Below the pieces are notes generated by a model. The model did no database searches. It was not told the origin of the DNA and worked only from the letters and a program-made list of their open reading frames with translations. Below, in pieces: positions 8,732 through 16,858 of a stretch of DNA of 64,000 nucleotides. The translations under genes were made by a program, and so were the position numbers. This stretch comes from Cupriavidus sp. U2. Its GTDB lineage: Bacteria; Pseudomonadota; Gammaproteobacteria; Burkholderiales; Burkholderiaceae. How positions within the stretch are numbered: position 1 is the first letter of the stretch; the number at the start of each line of letters is the position of its first letter. The stretch lies in contig NZ_RCOG02000011.1 of the NCBI RefSeq assembly GCF_009663685.2, positions 202,187 to 266,186 on the forward strand, in the 5' to 3' direction.

Positions 8732-9499
8732 ATGGACAGGAAAATCGGTCAGAATGCCGGCTTTGTTCCAACTCGCCACCAAGCGCCGGGGCTCAGCCCT
8801 GGTGCGATGCCCCTGATGCCCGGTTCCAGCACGCCTAGCCCCGCCGCCGCCTCCATCGCCCAGGACCCGCTGGAGGCGATGGTTGCCACGCTCGAAGAAG
8901 ACATCGTCTTTGGCCGGCTGCATCCCCGCGAGCGCCTGGTCGAGGACGATCTGATGGGGCGCTTCGCGGTCAAGCGGCACGTGGTCAGGGATGCACTGGC
9001 CGCGCTGGACCGACTAGGGCTGGTGGAACGCCGCAAGAACGTCGGCGCGGTGGTGCGCTCTTTCTCCGTGCAGGAAGTGACCGAACTGTACGAAGTGCGC
9101 GGCATGCTGGAGACCGAAGCCGCCCGGCGCATCGACATGCAGCGCGTGCCGGCGCACCTGGACACGCTGATCGCCATCCAGCAGCAGCACGACACCGCCG
9201 TGGCAGCCGGCGACGCGCGCACGGTGTTTCGCGTCAACGTGGCCTTCCACCGCGAACTGTTCAGCCTGTGCAGCAACCAGACGCTGCAGAAGGCCATTGC
9301 CGAATTCGCGCGGCAGACCCATCCCATCCGCTTTGCCTCGCTGGTCTCGCCCGAATACCGCGAACGCGCCCGCCTGGAACACTGGCGGATGATCGAGGCC
9401 CTCAAGGCCGGCGATATCGATGGGCTGGTGGCGCTGTGCGCCAGCCACCTGCTGCCGTCGCGCGATGCCTATCTGCACGCGCAGCAGTACCGAAGCTGA
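8732..9499 (+). CDS. GntR-family regulator, FCD subfamily
   Basis: Up to 255 residues: an N-terminal GntR winged helix (EDIVFGRLHPRERLVEDDLMGRFAVKRHVVRDAL, split over about residues 50-85) and a C-terminal all-helical FCD ligand domain with metal-ligand-type residues (FHRELF, about residue 172). Twenty bases separate it from the dehydratase stop, so the two are likely co-transcribed and the regulator probably responds to a dehydratase substrate or product. The start is uncertain: the ATG at 8808 gives 229 residues, closer to the family norm, and neither start has a clear ribosome-binding site. Confidence 0.85.
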   Translation: MDRKIGQNAGFVPTRHQAPGLSPGAMPLMPGSSTPSPAAASIAQDPLEAMVATLEEDIVFGRLHPRERLVEDDLMGRFAVKRHVVRDALAALDRLGLVERRKNVGAVVRSFSVQEVTELYEVRGMLETEAARRIDMQRVPAHLDTLIAIQQQHDTAVAAGDARTVFRVNVAFHRELFSLCSNQTLQKAIAEFARQTHPIRFASLVSPEYRERARLEHWRMIEALKAGDIDGLVALCASHLLPSRDAYLHAQQYRS

Positions 9500-9508
9500 T
9501 CCACTGGG

Positions 9509-10483
9509 CTATTCCGGCTGGATTCCCGCCTGTTTCACCAGTTGGCCCCAGCGGTCCACCTCGCCGCGCAGCCGGTCGCCCAGCTGCGCCGGCGTGGATG
9601 CCTTGAGGTCGATGCCCTGGCTATCCAGGCGCGCCTTGGTCTGCGGATTGGCCAGGGCCGCCCGCACTGCGTCGTTCAGCCGCACCACCACCGCCGTCGG
9701 CGTGCGCGCCGGCGCTACCAACGCCCACCACTGACCCACCTGCATGCCCGGCAGTTTCGCCTCGGTCGATGTCGGCACATTCGGCAGCGCGGCGAGCCGC
9801 GACGGCCCTGTCACCATCAGCGCCGTGATCTTGCCGCCGCCAAGCAGACTGCTGCCGCTGGCCAGCGTCGCAAAATGGCCAGAAACCAGTTGGGCCGAGA
9901 CATCGGTCAGCGCCGGGGCCGATCCGCGATACGGCACGGCATCGACGGGAATGGCCGCCTGTGCCTCCAGCATCTTGGCCGCCAGATGGCTGATCGTGCC
10001 GCTGCCGCTGGTGGCCAGTTGGATCGGTTTGCCGGACTGGCGGGCATCGGACAGGAATCGCTGGATATCGCCGGGCCGGTAGCGCGCACTGTCCGCGAAC
10101 AGCACCAGCGGCGATTCGCCCAGCAGCGAGACCGGCGCGAAATCGCGCAGCACGTCGTAGGACATCTGGCGAAACACCGATGGCGCCACGGTATGGGCCA
10201 GCTCGATCACCCCAAGCGTGTAGCCGTCGGGCGCGGCCTTGGCCACCGCCTCGGCGCCGATGCGGCCCGAGGCGCCCGCGCGGTTTTCGACCACCACCGG
10301 CTGGCCCATCGATTCGCTCATCCGTTGCGCCACGGCGCGCGCCAGCGCATCGGTGCTGCCGCCGGCCGCCCAGGGCACGATCAGGCGGACCGGCTTGTCG
10401 GGATAGCCGGCGGCATGCGCCACGGGCACTTGGGCCGCCGCCAGGCCGACGGAAAAGATGGCGGTCAGGTAACGCAATGTCAT
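9509..10483 (-). CDS. Bug-family (TctC-like) periplasmic solute-binding protein
   Basis: 324-residue extracytoplasmic receptor of the Bug/TTT family, hugely expanded in Bordetella and Cupriavidus. Signal peptide of about 24 residues ends PVAHA; mature protein begins AGYPDKPVRLIVPWAAGGSTD, with the family's P-(F/W)-x-x-G-G-x-x-D ligand loop. No TctA/TctB membrane genes are nearby, as is common for orphan Bug proteins. It starts 16 bases after the threonine-synthase-like gene and is probably co-transcribed with it, so it may capture the substrate of that enzyme, a carboxylate or amino acid. Confidence 0.9.
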   Translation of the reverse strand: MTLRYLTAIFSVGLAAAQVPVAHAAGYPDKPVRLIVPWAAGGSTDALARAVAQRMSESMGQPVVVENRAGASGRIGAEAVAKAAPDGYTLGVIELAHTVAPSVFRQMSYDVLRDFAPVSLLGESPLVLFADSARYRPGDIQRFLSDARQSGKPIQLATSGSGTISHLAAKMLEAQAAIPVDAVPYRGSAPALTDVSAQLVSGHFATLASGSSLLGGGKITALMVTGPSRLAALPNVPTSTEAKLPGMQVGQWWALVAPARTPTAVVVRLNDAVRAALANPQTKARLDSQGIDLKASTPAQLGDRLRGEVDRWGQLVKQAGIQPE

Positions 10484-10499
10484 GGGTTCCTCCGAGGCG

Positions 10500-11708
10500 C
10501 TAGTTTGTGATTTGTGCCGGGTCGCGATCGCCGCGCGCGGTCAGCATGAGCAGAACGGTTTCCGATGGCGCAATGCGGCCATCGGCGCGCAGCATCCGGG
10601 CGGCAGCCAGCCCCGCCCCGGCGCAAAGCTCGACCCAGAATCCGGCTGCGGCCAGCTGGCCGGTGCCCGCGCGTGCGGCGTCGTCGCCCACCACCACCGC
10701 GCCGCCGCCCGATCGCGTCACCGCATGCACCTGCTGGGCGGTGACGGTGGACCCGGCCGTGGAAAACTGCCGCGTTGCGCCCGCAAAATCGGCCTGCTGT
10801 GACGCCCCGGCCAGCACACGGGCCAGGCGCGGAAACGGCTCCACAGCCCACAGCTTCGGCACGCGGCCCAGGTGCCCCATCCTCACGAGGTCACGCAGCG
10901 CGCTATAGAGTCCCCACAGCAGGTCGCCGCGGGCGGTGGGCACCATTACGTGGTCGGGCAAGCAACCCTGCTGAACCCATTCGAGCGCGACGGCCCGGTA
11001 GCCTTCCACGCCAAACACGGGACTGCCGACGGCCGGCAGGCTGTAGTTCGTCAGCGCGAAGGCCCCGTCGTCACGAACGCGGCGCCGCACGTGTTCCCAG
11101 CGCGCATGCCCAGTCTCGCAAATCACGCGGCGCGCGCCGTAGTGGCGCAGGGCCACATCGAACACCGCCGGCAGGTTGCGATAAGTGGCCACCTCGCACG
11201 CCAGCCCGGCGGCGGCGCAATAGGCCGCGGCGGACACGGCCGCGTTGCCGCTGGACGCCAGCACCACATCGCGCGCCCCGGACGCCAGCGCCCGGCTTAC
11301 CGCCTGGGCCGACATGCGGTCCTTGTGCGAACCAGTCGGATTGGCGCCCTCGTTCTTGATCCACATCGCCGCCACGCCGGCCAGCGCGGCCAGCGACGGA
11401 ACGGGCAGGCAGGGTGTGGCGCCCTCGCCCAGCGTCACGCCGTCCAGATACGGCATCCAGTGACCCCAGCGATAACCCTGGCTTTTTGGTGCAAAATCGA
11501 GCGCCGGGGTACTGTCGCCACCTGCGTAGACCGCTTCGAGACTGCTTGGCCGGCCCTGGCCGGCGCAGGCCGGGCAGCCTTCCGGCAGGTCGGAGACCGG
11601 GTAGACTGCTGCGCAAGTCACGCATCGCAAGGCGCGCAGTGCGGGATTGACGGTCGGCACAACGCCGGGCGTATGGATGTGGGACATGGCGACGGACTGG
11701 AATGGCAT
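10500..11708 (-). CDS. threonine synthase-like PLP-dependent lyase
   Basis: About 400-residue fold-type II PLP enzyme. An N-terminal zinc-ribbon-like pair of Cys motifs (CVTC and CPAC, about residues 25-45) precedes the catalytic domain. The PLP lysine lies in NPTGSHKDRMS and the phosphate-binding loop in ASSGNAAVSAAAY, as in threonine synthase and related ammonia-lyases. True threonine synthase usually sits with hom/thrB; here the partners are a Bug binding protein and a divergent LysR gene, suggesting a catabolic lyase acting on an imported amino acid. Starts at 11708 and 11687 are both possible, and neither has a strong ribosome-binding site. Confidence 0.8.
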   Translation of the reverse strand: MPFQSVAMSHIHTPGVVPTVNPALRALRCVTCAAVYPVSDLPEGCPACAGQGRPSSLEAVYAGGDSTPALDFAPKSQGYRWGHWMPYLDGVTLGEGATPCLPVPSLAALAGVAAMWIKNEGANPTGSHKDRMSAQAVSRALASGARDVVLASSGNAAVSAAAYCAAAGLACEVATYRNLPAVFDVALRHYGARRVICETGHARWEHVRRRVRDDGAFALTNYSLPAVGSPVFGVEGYRAVALEWVQQGCLPDHVMVPTARGDLLWGLYSALRDLVRMGHLGRVPKLWAVEPFPRLARVLAGASQQADFAGATRQFSTAGSTVTAQQVHAVTRSGGGAVVVGDDAARAGTGQLAAAGFWVELCAGAGLAAARMLRADGRIAPSETVLLMLTARGDRDPAQITN

Positions 11709-11782
11709 GACGGCGAGTCTACGGGCAGACGCGCCCCCGCAACGCAAGCCATCCGGTGTTTTTGATAAGCCAAACTTATAGG

Positions 11783-12712
11783 ATGAGGATGGAGAAGATA
11801 GCCGGGGACGCCGGGCAGAGCGTCAGCGCGCGGCAGATCGAGGTGTTCCGCATGGTCATGCGACTGGGCTCGGCACGCCGGGCCGCCGAGGCCCTGCATA
11901 TCAGCCAGCCAGCGGTGACCCAGATCGTGCTGCAGCTTGAAAAATCGGCGCGGCTCAGGCTGTTCGACCGCAGCAAGGGGCGCATGGTCCCGACCGCCGA
12001 GGCGGCCGCGCTGATGGATGAAGTCGAGCGCGTCTACGTGGGCCTGGACGCCGTGCAGCGCAAGATCGACCTGCTGCGCACGCACGAGGACACGGTGTTG
12101 CGCGTGGGCGCCCTGCACGCGATGGCCGCCAGCGTGATGCCGCTGGCGGTGGCCAACTTCACCCACAGCTATCCGCGCAGCCATTGCCGGCTGGAGGTGG
12201 ACAGTTCGCGCGGCCTGCGCGAACGGCTGCTGCAGCGCGAGCTCGACCTGGCCTTCATGGGCGACGAAGTGGACACCAGCGGACTGACCGCGTCGGAGTT
12301 CTACGCCATTCCGGCGGTCTGCATCGTGCCGGCGACGCATCCGTTTGCCGGGCGCGGCCGTATCGGGGTGGCAGACCTGGCCGATGCCCCGCTGATCGGG
12401 CTGGATGCGGCCGACCCGGCTCAGCGGCAGCTGCAATCCGCCTTTGCCGAGCACGGCCACATGGCACGGTTCGTCGCCACCACGCCATACAGCCACACGC
12501 AATGCGCGCTGGTGCTGGCCGGCGTGGGGCTGGCCATTACCAACCCGCTGGTGGCGCGCACCTACACGGCGCTGGGGCTGCGCAGCGTGCCGTTTGCGGG
12601 CGCGGTGCGCTTCCGGGCCGTCCTGGCGTTCCACCCCGGCCAGGGGCAATCCACGGCGGCCCAGCAGTTTGTCCGGCTGTGCCGCCAGCGCGTGGAAGAC
12701 CTGCTGCGCTGA
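11783..12712 (+). CDS. LysR-family transcriptional regulator
   Basis: 309-residue LysR regulator. The helix-turn-helix (MRLGSARRAAEALHISQPAV, about residues 22-41) is standard; the effector domain covers the rest. It is divergent from the threonine-synthase-like/Bug operon across less than 100 bases, the normal arrangement for a LysR activator and its target. Starts at 11783 and 11789 are both close to a weak purine-rich stretch (AGGATGAGG); an upstream GTG at 11756 is less likely. It ends 10 bases before the convergent acdS gene. Confidence 0.9.
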   Translation: MRMEKIAGDAGQSVSARQIEVFRMVMRLGSARRAAEALHISQPAVTQIVLQLEKSARLRLFDRSKGRMVPTAEAAALMDEVERVYVGLDAVQRKIDLLRTHEDTVLRVGALHAMAASVMPLAVANFTHSYPRSHCRLEVDSSRGLRERLLQRELDLAFMGDEVDTSGLTASEFYAIPAVCIVPATHPFAGRGRIGVADLADAPLIGLDAADPAQRQLQSAFAEHGHMARFVATTPYSHTQCALVLAGVGLAITNPLVARTYTALGLRSVPFAGAVRFRAVLAFHPGQGQSTAAQQFVRLCRQRVEDLLR

Positions 12713-12722
12713 CGCGCGCCGC

Positions 12723-13739
12723 TCAGCCGTTGCGGAACAGGAAGCTGTACGCGCTCAATGCCGGCGCGCCGCCCAGATGGGCGTAGAGCACGCGCGAACC
12801 GGCCGGGAATTCGCCACGCCGCACCATGTCGATCATGCCGTGCATCGACTTGCCTTCGTAGACGGGGTCGGTCATCACGCCTTCATACCGCGCGCAGGTG
12901 CGGATGGCCTCGAGCGTGCCTTCCGACGGCAGGCCGTATTCCGGTCCGCCGTAGCGCGTGTCGAGCACCACATCGGCATCGGCAATGTCGCGATCGAGTT
13001 CCACCAGCCCCGCCGTATGTCTGGCGATGCGCAGGATCTGCGCGCGGGTCTGCGCCGGCTTGGCCGATGCGTCGATGCCGATCACGCGGTCTGCCCGGCC
13101 ATCGGCCGCAAAACCCACCACCATGCCGGCCTGCGTACTGCCTGTGACCGAGCACACCACGATGTAGTCGAACCTGAAGCCCAGTTCGGCCTCCTGCGCG
13201 CGCACTTCCTCGGCAAACCCGACAAACCCGAGACCGCCGAGCGGATGCTCCGAACAGCCGGCGGGAATCGGATATGGCTTGCCGCCGGCCTGGCGCACGC
13301 TTTCCATCGCCTCTTCCCAGCTCTTGCGGATGCCGATGTCGAAGCCGTCGGCCACCAGCCGTACGTCGGCACCCATCATGCGCGACATCTGGATATTGCC
13401 CACGCGGTCGTAGACGGCATCGGCATAGTTGACCCAGTTTTCCTGCACCAGCACGCACTTCAGCCCCAGGTGGGCAGCCACTGCGGCCACCTGGCGGGTC
13501 TGGTTGGACTGGATGCCGCCGATCGACACGAGCGTGTCACAGCCTTGCGCAAGTGCGTCAGGAATCAGGTATTCGAGCTTGCGGGTCTTGTTGCCGCCGA
13601 AGGCAAGACCGCTGTTGCAGTCTTCGCGCTTGGCGTAGAGCGCCACCTTGCCGCCCAGATGCTCGGACAGGCGTTGCATGGGCTGGATCGGGGTGGGACC
13701 GAACGTCAGGGTATGGCGAGGGAAACACTTCAGGTTCAT
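12723..13739 (-). CDS. acdS: 1-aminocyclopropane-1-carboxylate deaminase
   Basis: 338 residues, exactly the usual length of AcdS. It splits ACC, the plant ethylene precursor, into 2-oxobutyrate and ammonia, using PLP. The PLP lysine is in [12 protein letters not shown] (about residue 51) and the neighbouring [15 protein letters not shown] binds phosphate. The residues used to separate true ACC deaminase from D-cysteine desulfhydrase, Glu in [11 protein letters not shown] and Leu in [11 protein letters not shown], are present. The ATG at 13739 has a GGAG 9 bases upstream. AcdR is encoded divergently. The gene typifies plant-associated Burkholderiaceae. Confidence 0.95.
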   Translation of the reverse strand: MNLKCFPRHTLTFGPTPIQPMQRLSEHLGGKVALYAKREDCNSGLAFGGNKTRKLEYLIPDALAQGCDTLVSIGGIQSNQTRQVAAVAAHLGLKCVLVQENWVNYADAVYDRVGNIQMSRMMGADVRLVADGFDIGIRKSWEEAMESVRQAGGKPYPIPAGCSEHPLGGLGFVGFAEEVRAQEAELGFRFDYIVVCSVTGSTQAGMVVGFAADGRADRVIGIDASAKPAQTRAQILRIARHTAGLVELDRDIADADVVLDTRYGGPEYGLPSEGTLEAIRTCARYEGVMTDPVYEGKSMHGMIDMVRRGEFPAGSRVLYAHLGGAPALSAYSFLFRNG

Positions 13740-13835
13740 GGCGACTGCTCCGGGGTGGATGGCGATGGACTCCATCCTAGAAAAAAAGCCGCGAAACGTG
13801 CTTGCAAAGAACGGCGCCTGAGAACACTATTCATT

Positions 13836-13853
13836 GATATCCCGCCGAATATC
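13836..13853. promoter_or_regulatory. GATAT-N8-ATATC palindrome in the acdS/acdR intergenic region
   Basis: Perfect 5-bp inverted repeat with an 8-base centre, AT-rich against a GC-rich background, 27 bases before the acdR start and 97 bases before acdS. Lrp-family proteins bind degenerate AT-rich dyads, so this is a reasonable AcdR site. An overlapping CCG-N7-CGG dyad follows at 13857-13869. Confidence 0.45.
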
Positions 13854-13879
13854 TTTCCGTTTATTCCGGATAATCACCC

Positions 13880-14410
13880 GTGAAAGAAACAAAATTTCGC
13901 GCCCGATCCGTGCCACCGGCCGCGCCTGCCGCGCCCGCCACGGCGCACGTTGGCAGCCTGGACCGCGCCGACAAGGCCATACTCCGGGCGCTACAGCAGG
14001 ATGCGTCGATCTCCAACGTGGCGTTGGCGGCCAAGGTGAACCTCAGCCCGCCGGCCTGCCTGCGCCGCGTGGAGCGGCTCAAGGAGATGGGCCTGATCCG
14101 GGGCATCGTGGCGCTGCTGGCCCCCAAGGCGCTCGACGCGGGCATGCTGGTGATGATCGGCGTGGTACTGGATCGATCCACCCCCGAATCGTTCGCCCAG
14201 TTCGAGTCGGCCGCACAGAAGGTGTCGGGCTGCATGGAATGCCATGTGGTTACCGGCGAATTCGACTACTTCATGCTGGTCCGCACCCGGGACAGCGAAA
14301 GCTTCAACCGGCTGCACGCCGAGCAGTTGCTCTACCTGCCCGGCGTCAGGCAAATCCGGTCGTTCATGGTGCTCAAACAGGTGCTGTCGACGACGCAGTT
14401 CCCCTTTTGA
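13880..14410 (+). CDS. acdR: Lrp/AsnC-family regulator AcdR
   Basis: 176-residue Lrp/AsnC regulator. The helix-turn-helix follows LDRADKAILRALQQDASISN (about residues 35-54) and continues through LSPPACLRRVERLKEMGLI. The C-terminal RAM ligand domain contains the GEFDYFMLVRTRD segment typical of the family. An extra N-terminal 30 residues is Ala/Pro-rich. The only reasonable start is GTG 13880. Divergent position to acdS matches the known Pseudomonas/Burkholderia arrangement in which AcdR switches acdS in response to ACC. Confidence 0.9.
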   Translation: MKETKFRARSVPPAAPAAPATAHVGSLDRADKAILRALQQDASISNVALAAKVNLSPPACLRRVERLKEMGLIRGIVALLAPKALDAGMLVMIGVVLDRSTPESFAQFESAAQKVSGCMECHVVTGEFDYFMLVRTRDSESFNRLHAEQLLYLPGVRQIRSFMVLKQVLSTTQFPF

Positions 14411-14472
14411 CAAAAGTGCCGGCGGCGATCTCGGGTAGACTCTCATGTCTTGTTTACCCACATCACGTTTTC

Positions 14473-15162
14473 ATGCTTCCTACGGACCTGGCTGGCGCCG
14501 ACGGCGACCAGAGTGCTTCGTTGCCGCGTTCCGAGCGGGCCTATCAACAACTGCGTGCCGCCATCCAGGCTGGCCAACTGCTACCGGGAACCCGTCTGCG
14601 TGAAGTCGAGCTGGCCGAAACGCTCGGCCTGTCGCGCACGCCGGTGCGCGAGGCGCTGTCCCGTCTGGAATCCGAAGGGCTGGTCGTCAACGAGCCGAAC
14701 CGCGGCATGATGGTCACCCGGCTCGATGCCAGCATGGTCAGCGAGCTGTATGTGATGCGCGAGGTACTGGAATCGACCGCAGCCGCCCTGGCGGCGCGCC
14801 ATGCCACCGACGTGGAAATTTCGCTGCTGCGCGATATCGTCGAACGCGACCTGTCGTTTGCGGCGGACCCCGACAAGCTGGCGATGAACAACCGCCTGTT
14901 CCACGAAACCCTGCACCGCTGCGCGCACAACCGCTACCTGCTCAAGACGCTGCGGTCCCTGCACGAGTCGATGGCGCTGCTGGGCCGGTCCACGCTGGCC
15001 GTGCCGGGCCGCGCGCGCGGCTCGTACGAGGAACACATGGCGCTGGTCGAGGCGCTGGAAGCCCGCAACCCCGAGCAGGCCGAAATGATTACCCGCCGCC
15101 ATATCCAGCAGGCCTACAAGGTCCGGCTGTCGCTCTGGATCGAGGAACAATCGGGCAGCTGA
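14473..15162 (+). CDS. GntR-family regulator, FCD subfamily
   Basis: 229-residue GntR/FCD regulator. The winged helix includes GQLLPGTRLREVELAETLGL and SRTPVREALSRLESEGLV (about residues 38-78); the FCD domain has the histidine-bearing NNRLFHETLHRCAHN and the late EEHMALVEALEARN helices. The open frame extends far left into acdR sequence, but ATG 14473 matches the family length. It lies 62 bases after acdR; whether it acts on acdS or on distant genes cannot be judged. A strong terminator follows. Confidence 0.88.
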   Translation: MLPTDLAGADGDQSASLPRSERAYQQLRAAIQAGQLLPGTRLREVELAETLGLSRTPVREALSRLESEGLVVNEPNRGMMVTRLDASMVSELYVMREVLESTAAALAARHATDVEISLLRDIVERDLSFAADPDKLAMNNRLFHETLHRCAHNRYLLKTLRSLHESMALLGRSTLAVPGRARGSYEEHMALVEALEARNPEQAEMITRRHIQQAYKVRLSLWIEEQSGS

Positions 15163-15197
15163 ACGGGGATCTCGCCCGACCTCGCCGCCCCACCATC

Positions 15198-15227
15198 ATG
15201 GCCCCGCTCAGACGGGGCCATTGTTTT
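15198..15227 (+). terminator. Rho-independent terminator after the GntR gene
   Basis: ATGGCCCCG and CGGGGCCAT form a perfect 9-bp stem with a 6-base loop, followed by TGTTTT. It lies 36 bases after the stop codon. Confidence 0.85.
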
Positions 15228-15252
15228 AAAAACCCGAAAAGTGTGTTCCGCC

Positions 15253-15351
15253 GTTGCGCTTTTTTGCAACGATGGGTCGCGCTATCGTGTGCCTCAAGGC
15301 TGCAGGCTCTCTCTCCCTTCCAGCCTTACGTCACCTCCGTGGCGGTTTTTT
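15253..15351 (+). ncRNA. structured leader or small RNA candidate upstream of the DUF427 gene
   Basis: This gene-free stretch begins with a GTTGC-N8-GCAAC hairpin (15253-15270). It ends in CGTCAC-CTCC-GTGGCG (15329-15344, one G-U pair) followed directly by GTTTTTT, an intrinsic terminator. It lies after the GntR terminator and before DUF427, so it may be a small RNA or an attenuated/riboswitch-like leader of the DUF427 gene. I do not recognise a known riboswitch class and no clear promoter was found. Confidence 0.4.
15329..15351 (+). terminator. intrinsic terminator in the DUF427 leader
   Basis: Six-pair stem CGTCAC/GTGGCG with a CTCC loop and an uninterrupted run of six T. It sits 114 bases before the DUF427 start, where it would stop transcription before the gene unless an alternative fold forms. 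Confidence 0.6.
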
Positions 15352-15367
15352 CATGATTGGCGCGGGC

Positions 15368-15390
15368 CCGTACGACTCTCAGGCGTACGG
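15368..15390. promoter_or_regulatory. CCGTACG-N9-CGTACGG inverted repeat before the DUF427 gene
   Basis: Perfect 7-bp inverted repeat (each arm contains the self-complementary CGTACG), 75 bases upstream of the DUF427 start and downstream of the leader terminator. It could be a protein operator or an RNA hairpin. Confidence 0.4.
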
Positions 15391-15464
15391 CACGCCGGCG
15401 CAGGCGCGGCATCGTTGCCGCGCCTCATCTTTTTCCGCCGTCGCCCTCACGGCAAGGAGTCGTC

Positions 15465-15842
15465 ATGACTGACAAGCCTGTCAAGATCCCCGGCCCGGAC
15501 CACCCCATCACCATCACGCCACAGCGCGCCCGCGTGGTCGTCACGGCTGGCGGCCGCGTGATCGCAGATACCACGCGCGCCCTGAACCTGCAGGAAGCGT
15601 CGTACCCCGCCGTGCAGTACATCCCGCGCGACAATGTCGACATGTCGCAGCTGAGCCGGACCACGCACGCCAGCCATTGCCCGTACAAGGGCGACGCCGC
15701 CTACTTCAGCATCGGCGCAGCCGGAACCCGCGGCAACAACGCGGTCTGGACATACGAACATCCGCACGACGCCGTGGCCCAGATCGCCGGCTACGTCGCG
15801 TTCTATCCCGATCGCGTCGACAGCATCGACATCCGGCGCTGA
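15465..15842 (+). CDS. DUF427 family protein
   Basis: 125-residue single-domain DUF427 protein. Family features include the repeated beta-strand region around GGRVIADTTRALNLQEAS, the YPAVQYIPRDNVDM segment (about residues 45-58) and SHCPYKGDAAYFSIG (about 68-82), then HPHDAVAQIAGYVAFYPDRV near the end. No enzymatic activity is established for the family. AAGGAG lies 5 bases before the ATG. Expression is probably affected by the structured leader described above. Confidence 0.88.
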   Translation: MTDKPVKIPGPDHPITITPQRARVVVTAGGRVIADTTRALNLQEASYPAVQYIPRDNVDMSQLSRTTHASHCPYKGDAAYFSIGAAGTRGNNAVWTYEHPHDAVAQIAGYVAFYPDRVDSIDIRR

Positions 15843-15951
15843 TCGGCAGCCCGGCCAACAGCGTCTTCCGCATCGGCGCATTCGGGGACGGCCCACCATC
15901 GGCTGGATAGGCCAAACGGAAGGTCGCGTGGCTGCGTCTTCAAGCACAAAT

Positions 15952-16003
15952 GAAAAACCGGCCCGCCGTGCACCTGGATGGGTGTACGGCGGGCCGGTTT
16001 TTC
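15952..16003. terminator. bidirectional terminator between DUF427 and the 61-aa gene
   Basis: A perfect 18-bp stem (GAAAAACCGGCCCGCCGT and its complement at 15986-16003) with A-runs on one side and T-runs on the other. It can terminate the DUF427 transcript (plus) and the small-protein transcript (minus). A close relative of this hairpin follows the paralogous small gene at 20240. Confidence 0.9.
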
Positions 16004-16052
16004 AATGCATGCGGCGCCGGATGCGCCGCCCTTCTCTATCTGCTGGCTTCGA

Positions 16053-16238
16053 TCAGCCGTTCGCGTAGACCACCTTGGCCTTGCGCGCTTCCGCCTGCAG
16101 GCGGGTAAAGATGTTCTGGATAGCGGCAACTGCGCGCTTGGCATCGTTGACGAAGCCCAGGCGTTGCGTGCCCAGTTCACGGTCGATCAGTTCACGTTCC
16201 AGTTGATCGGTCAGCTTGATGTCGGATTGGGTGTTCAT
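16053..16238 (-). CDS. 61-residue conserved small protein, copy 1
   Basis: Unrecognised, highly charged, probably helical soluble protein of 61 residues. It opens MNTQSDIKLTDQLERELIDR and ends AEARKAKVVYANG; the middle contains a heptad-like IQNIFTRLQAEARKAK stretch. The paralogue at 20349 has about 50 of 61 residues the same, and both ends are the most conserved parts. GGAAGGA lies 5-6 bases upstream of the ATG. It has its own promoter and terminator and so is a single-gene transcript. The length and amphipathic character resemble small phasin-like or nucleoid-associated proteins, but that is only a guess. Confidence 0.8.
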   Translation of the reverse strand: MNTQSDIKLTDQLERELIDRELGTQRLGFVNDAKRAVAAIQNIFTRLQAEARKAKVVYANG

Positions 16239-16281
16239 GGCGTCCTTCCTTTCGGGGATAACCCTTTTGGGGTTTTCCCTA

Positions 16282-16310
16282 ATTGTAGCAGAAGGATTGT
16301 CGCATTGCAG
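16282..16310 (-). promoter_or_regulatory. promoter of the 61-aa gene, copy 1
   Basis: On the minus strand CTGCAA (16310-16305), a 17-base spacer and TACAAT (16287-16282) form a sigma70-like promoter with a weak -35 box. The whole block, including the flanking TTACCTAATG and the spacer's GCGACAAT, is preserved in the paralogous copy at 20578-20606, so the spacer may also carry an operator. Confidence 0.6.
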
Positions 16311-16344
16311 CATTAGGTAATTCTGCGTAGTGCCAAGCCGTACA

Positions 16345-16728
16345 TCACTGTATGAGCGGGACGATCCCGATCCGCTCTGCAAGCATTCGTTCGTACACGC
16401 CAAAATGAAGGTCGACTTCAGCCTGACTGACGACTGTGACCTCCAGCCTGATCTGATCCGCCTTGAGGCCGAAAATAGTGGCGAGCGCCAACTCGAGGTC
16501 GGGCACCATATCCTTGTCCTTGGGGAACGTCGTGCCAATGCTGATCGAATACGCATTGGAGCGATCCGCAACGACTTCAAGCAACCGCGCCGCGGCGCTC
16601 ATATTGTGTTCGATCGCAATGCGAGCCAGCTCTGCAATGCTGCGCATCTTCTCGGTGGGAAACCCACGGACGCAGCGTAGCCGTACGCGATGAGGGCCCA
16701 TTGTGAGCCAGTCGGTATCGAATTCCAT
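16345..16728 (-). CDS. hypothetical protein, 127 residues
   Basis: I do not recognise this gene. It encodes a soluble, mixed alpha/beta-looking protein without signal peptide or membrane helix. A central segment SAAARLLEVVADRSNAYSIS looks helical and is followed by an acidic stretch (KDKDMVPDLELALATIFGL). No good ribosome-binding site precedes the ATG at 16728. It is the least GC-rich gene of this neighbourhood and lies between the small-protein promoter and the hsp20 operon terminator, possibly as a separate transcript. Confidence 0.5.
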   Translation of the reverse strand: MEFDTDWLTMGPHRVRLRCVRGFPTEKMRSIAELARIAIEHNMSAAARLLEVVADRSNAYSISIGTTFPKDKDMVPDLELALATIFGLKADQIRLEVTVVSQAEVDLHFGVYERMLAERIGIVPLIQ

Positions 16729-16804
16729 GACAAAAAGGGTGGGCTTGTAGTCGTTAAGCCATCGATCCAGCGTTCGTAAAGCCGGTGAAGGGTCCTGCGA
16801 AAAT

Positions 16805-16824
16805 GGGGCGCCCGGAGGCGCCCC
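16805..16824 (-). terminator. probable terminator of the hsp20 operon
   Basis: GGGGCGCC-N4-GGCGCCCC forms a perfect 8-bp stem; on the minus strand it is followed by ATTTTCG. The short T-run makes it a moderate intrinsic terminator, 34 bases after the second hsp20 gene. Confidence 0.55.
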
Positions 16825-16858
16825 GAACGTCGAATGCTCTTCCTATGATGGCAAACGC

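Larger units (their letters stand above)
15952..16334. repeat. paralogous cassette, copy 1
   Basis: Terminator, 61-codon gene, ribosome-binding site, leader and promoter are all recognisably the same as in 20240-20630. The two units are in direct orientation, about 4.3 kb apart, and diverged at many positions, so the duplication is old. Most conserved are the coding ends and the promoter block from 16282 to 16320. Confidence 0.8.
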
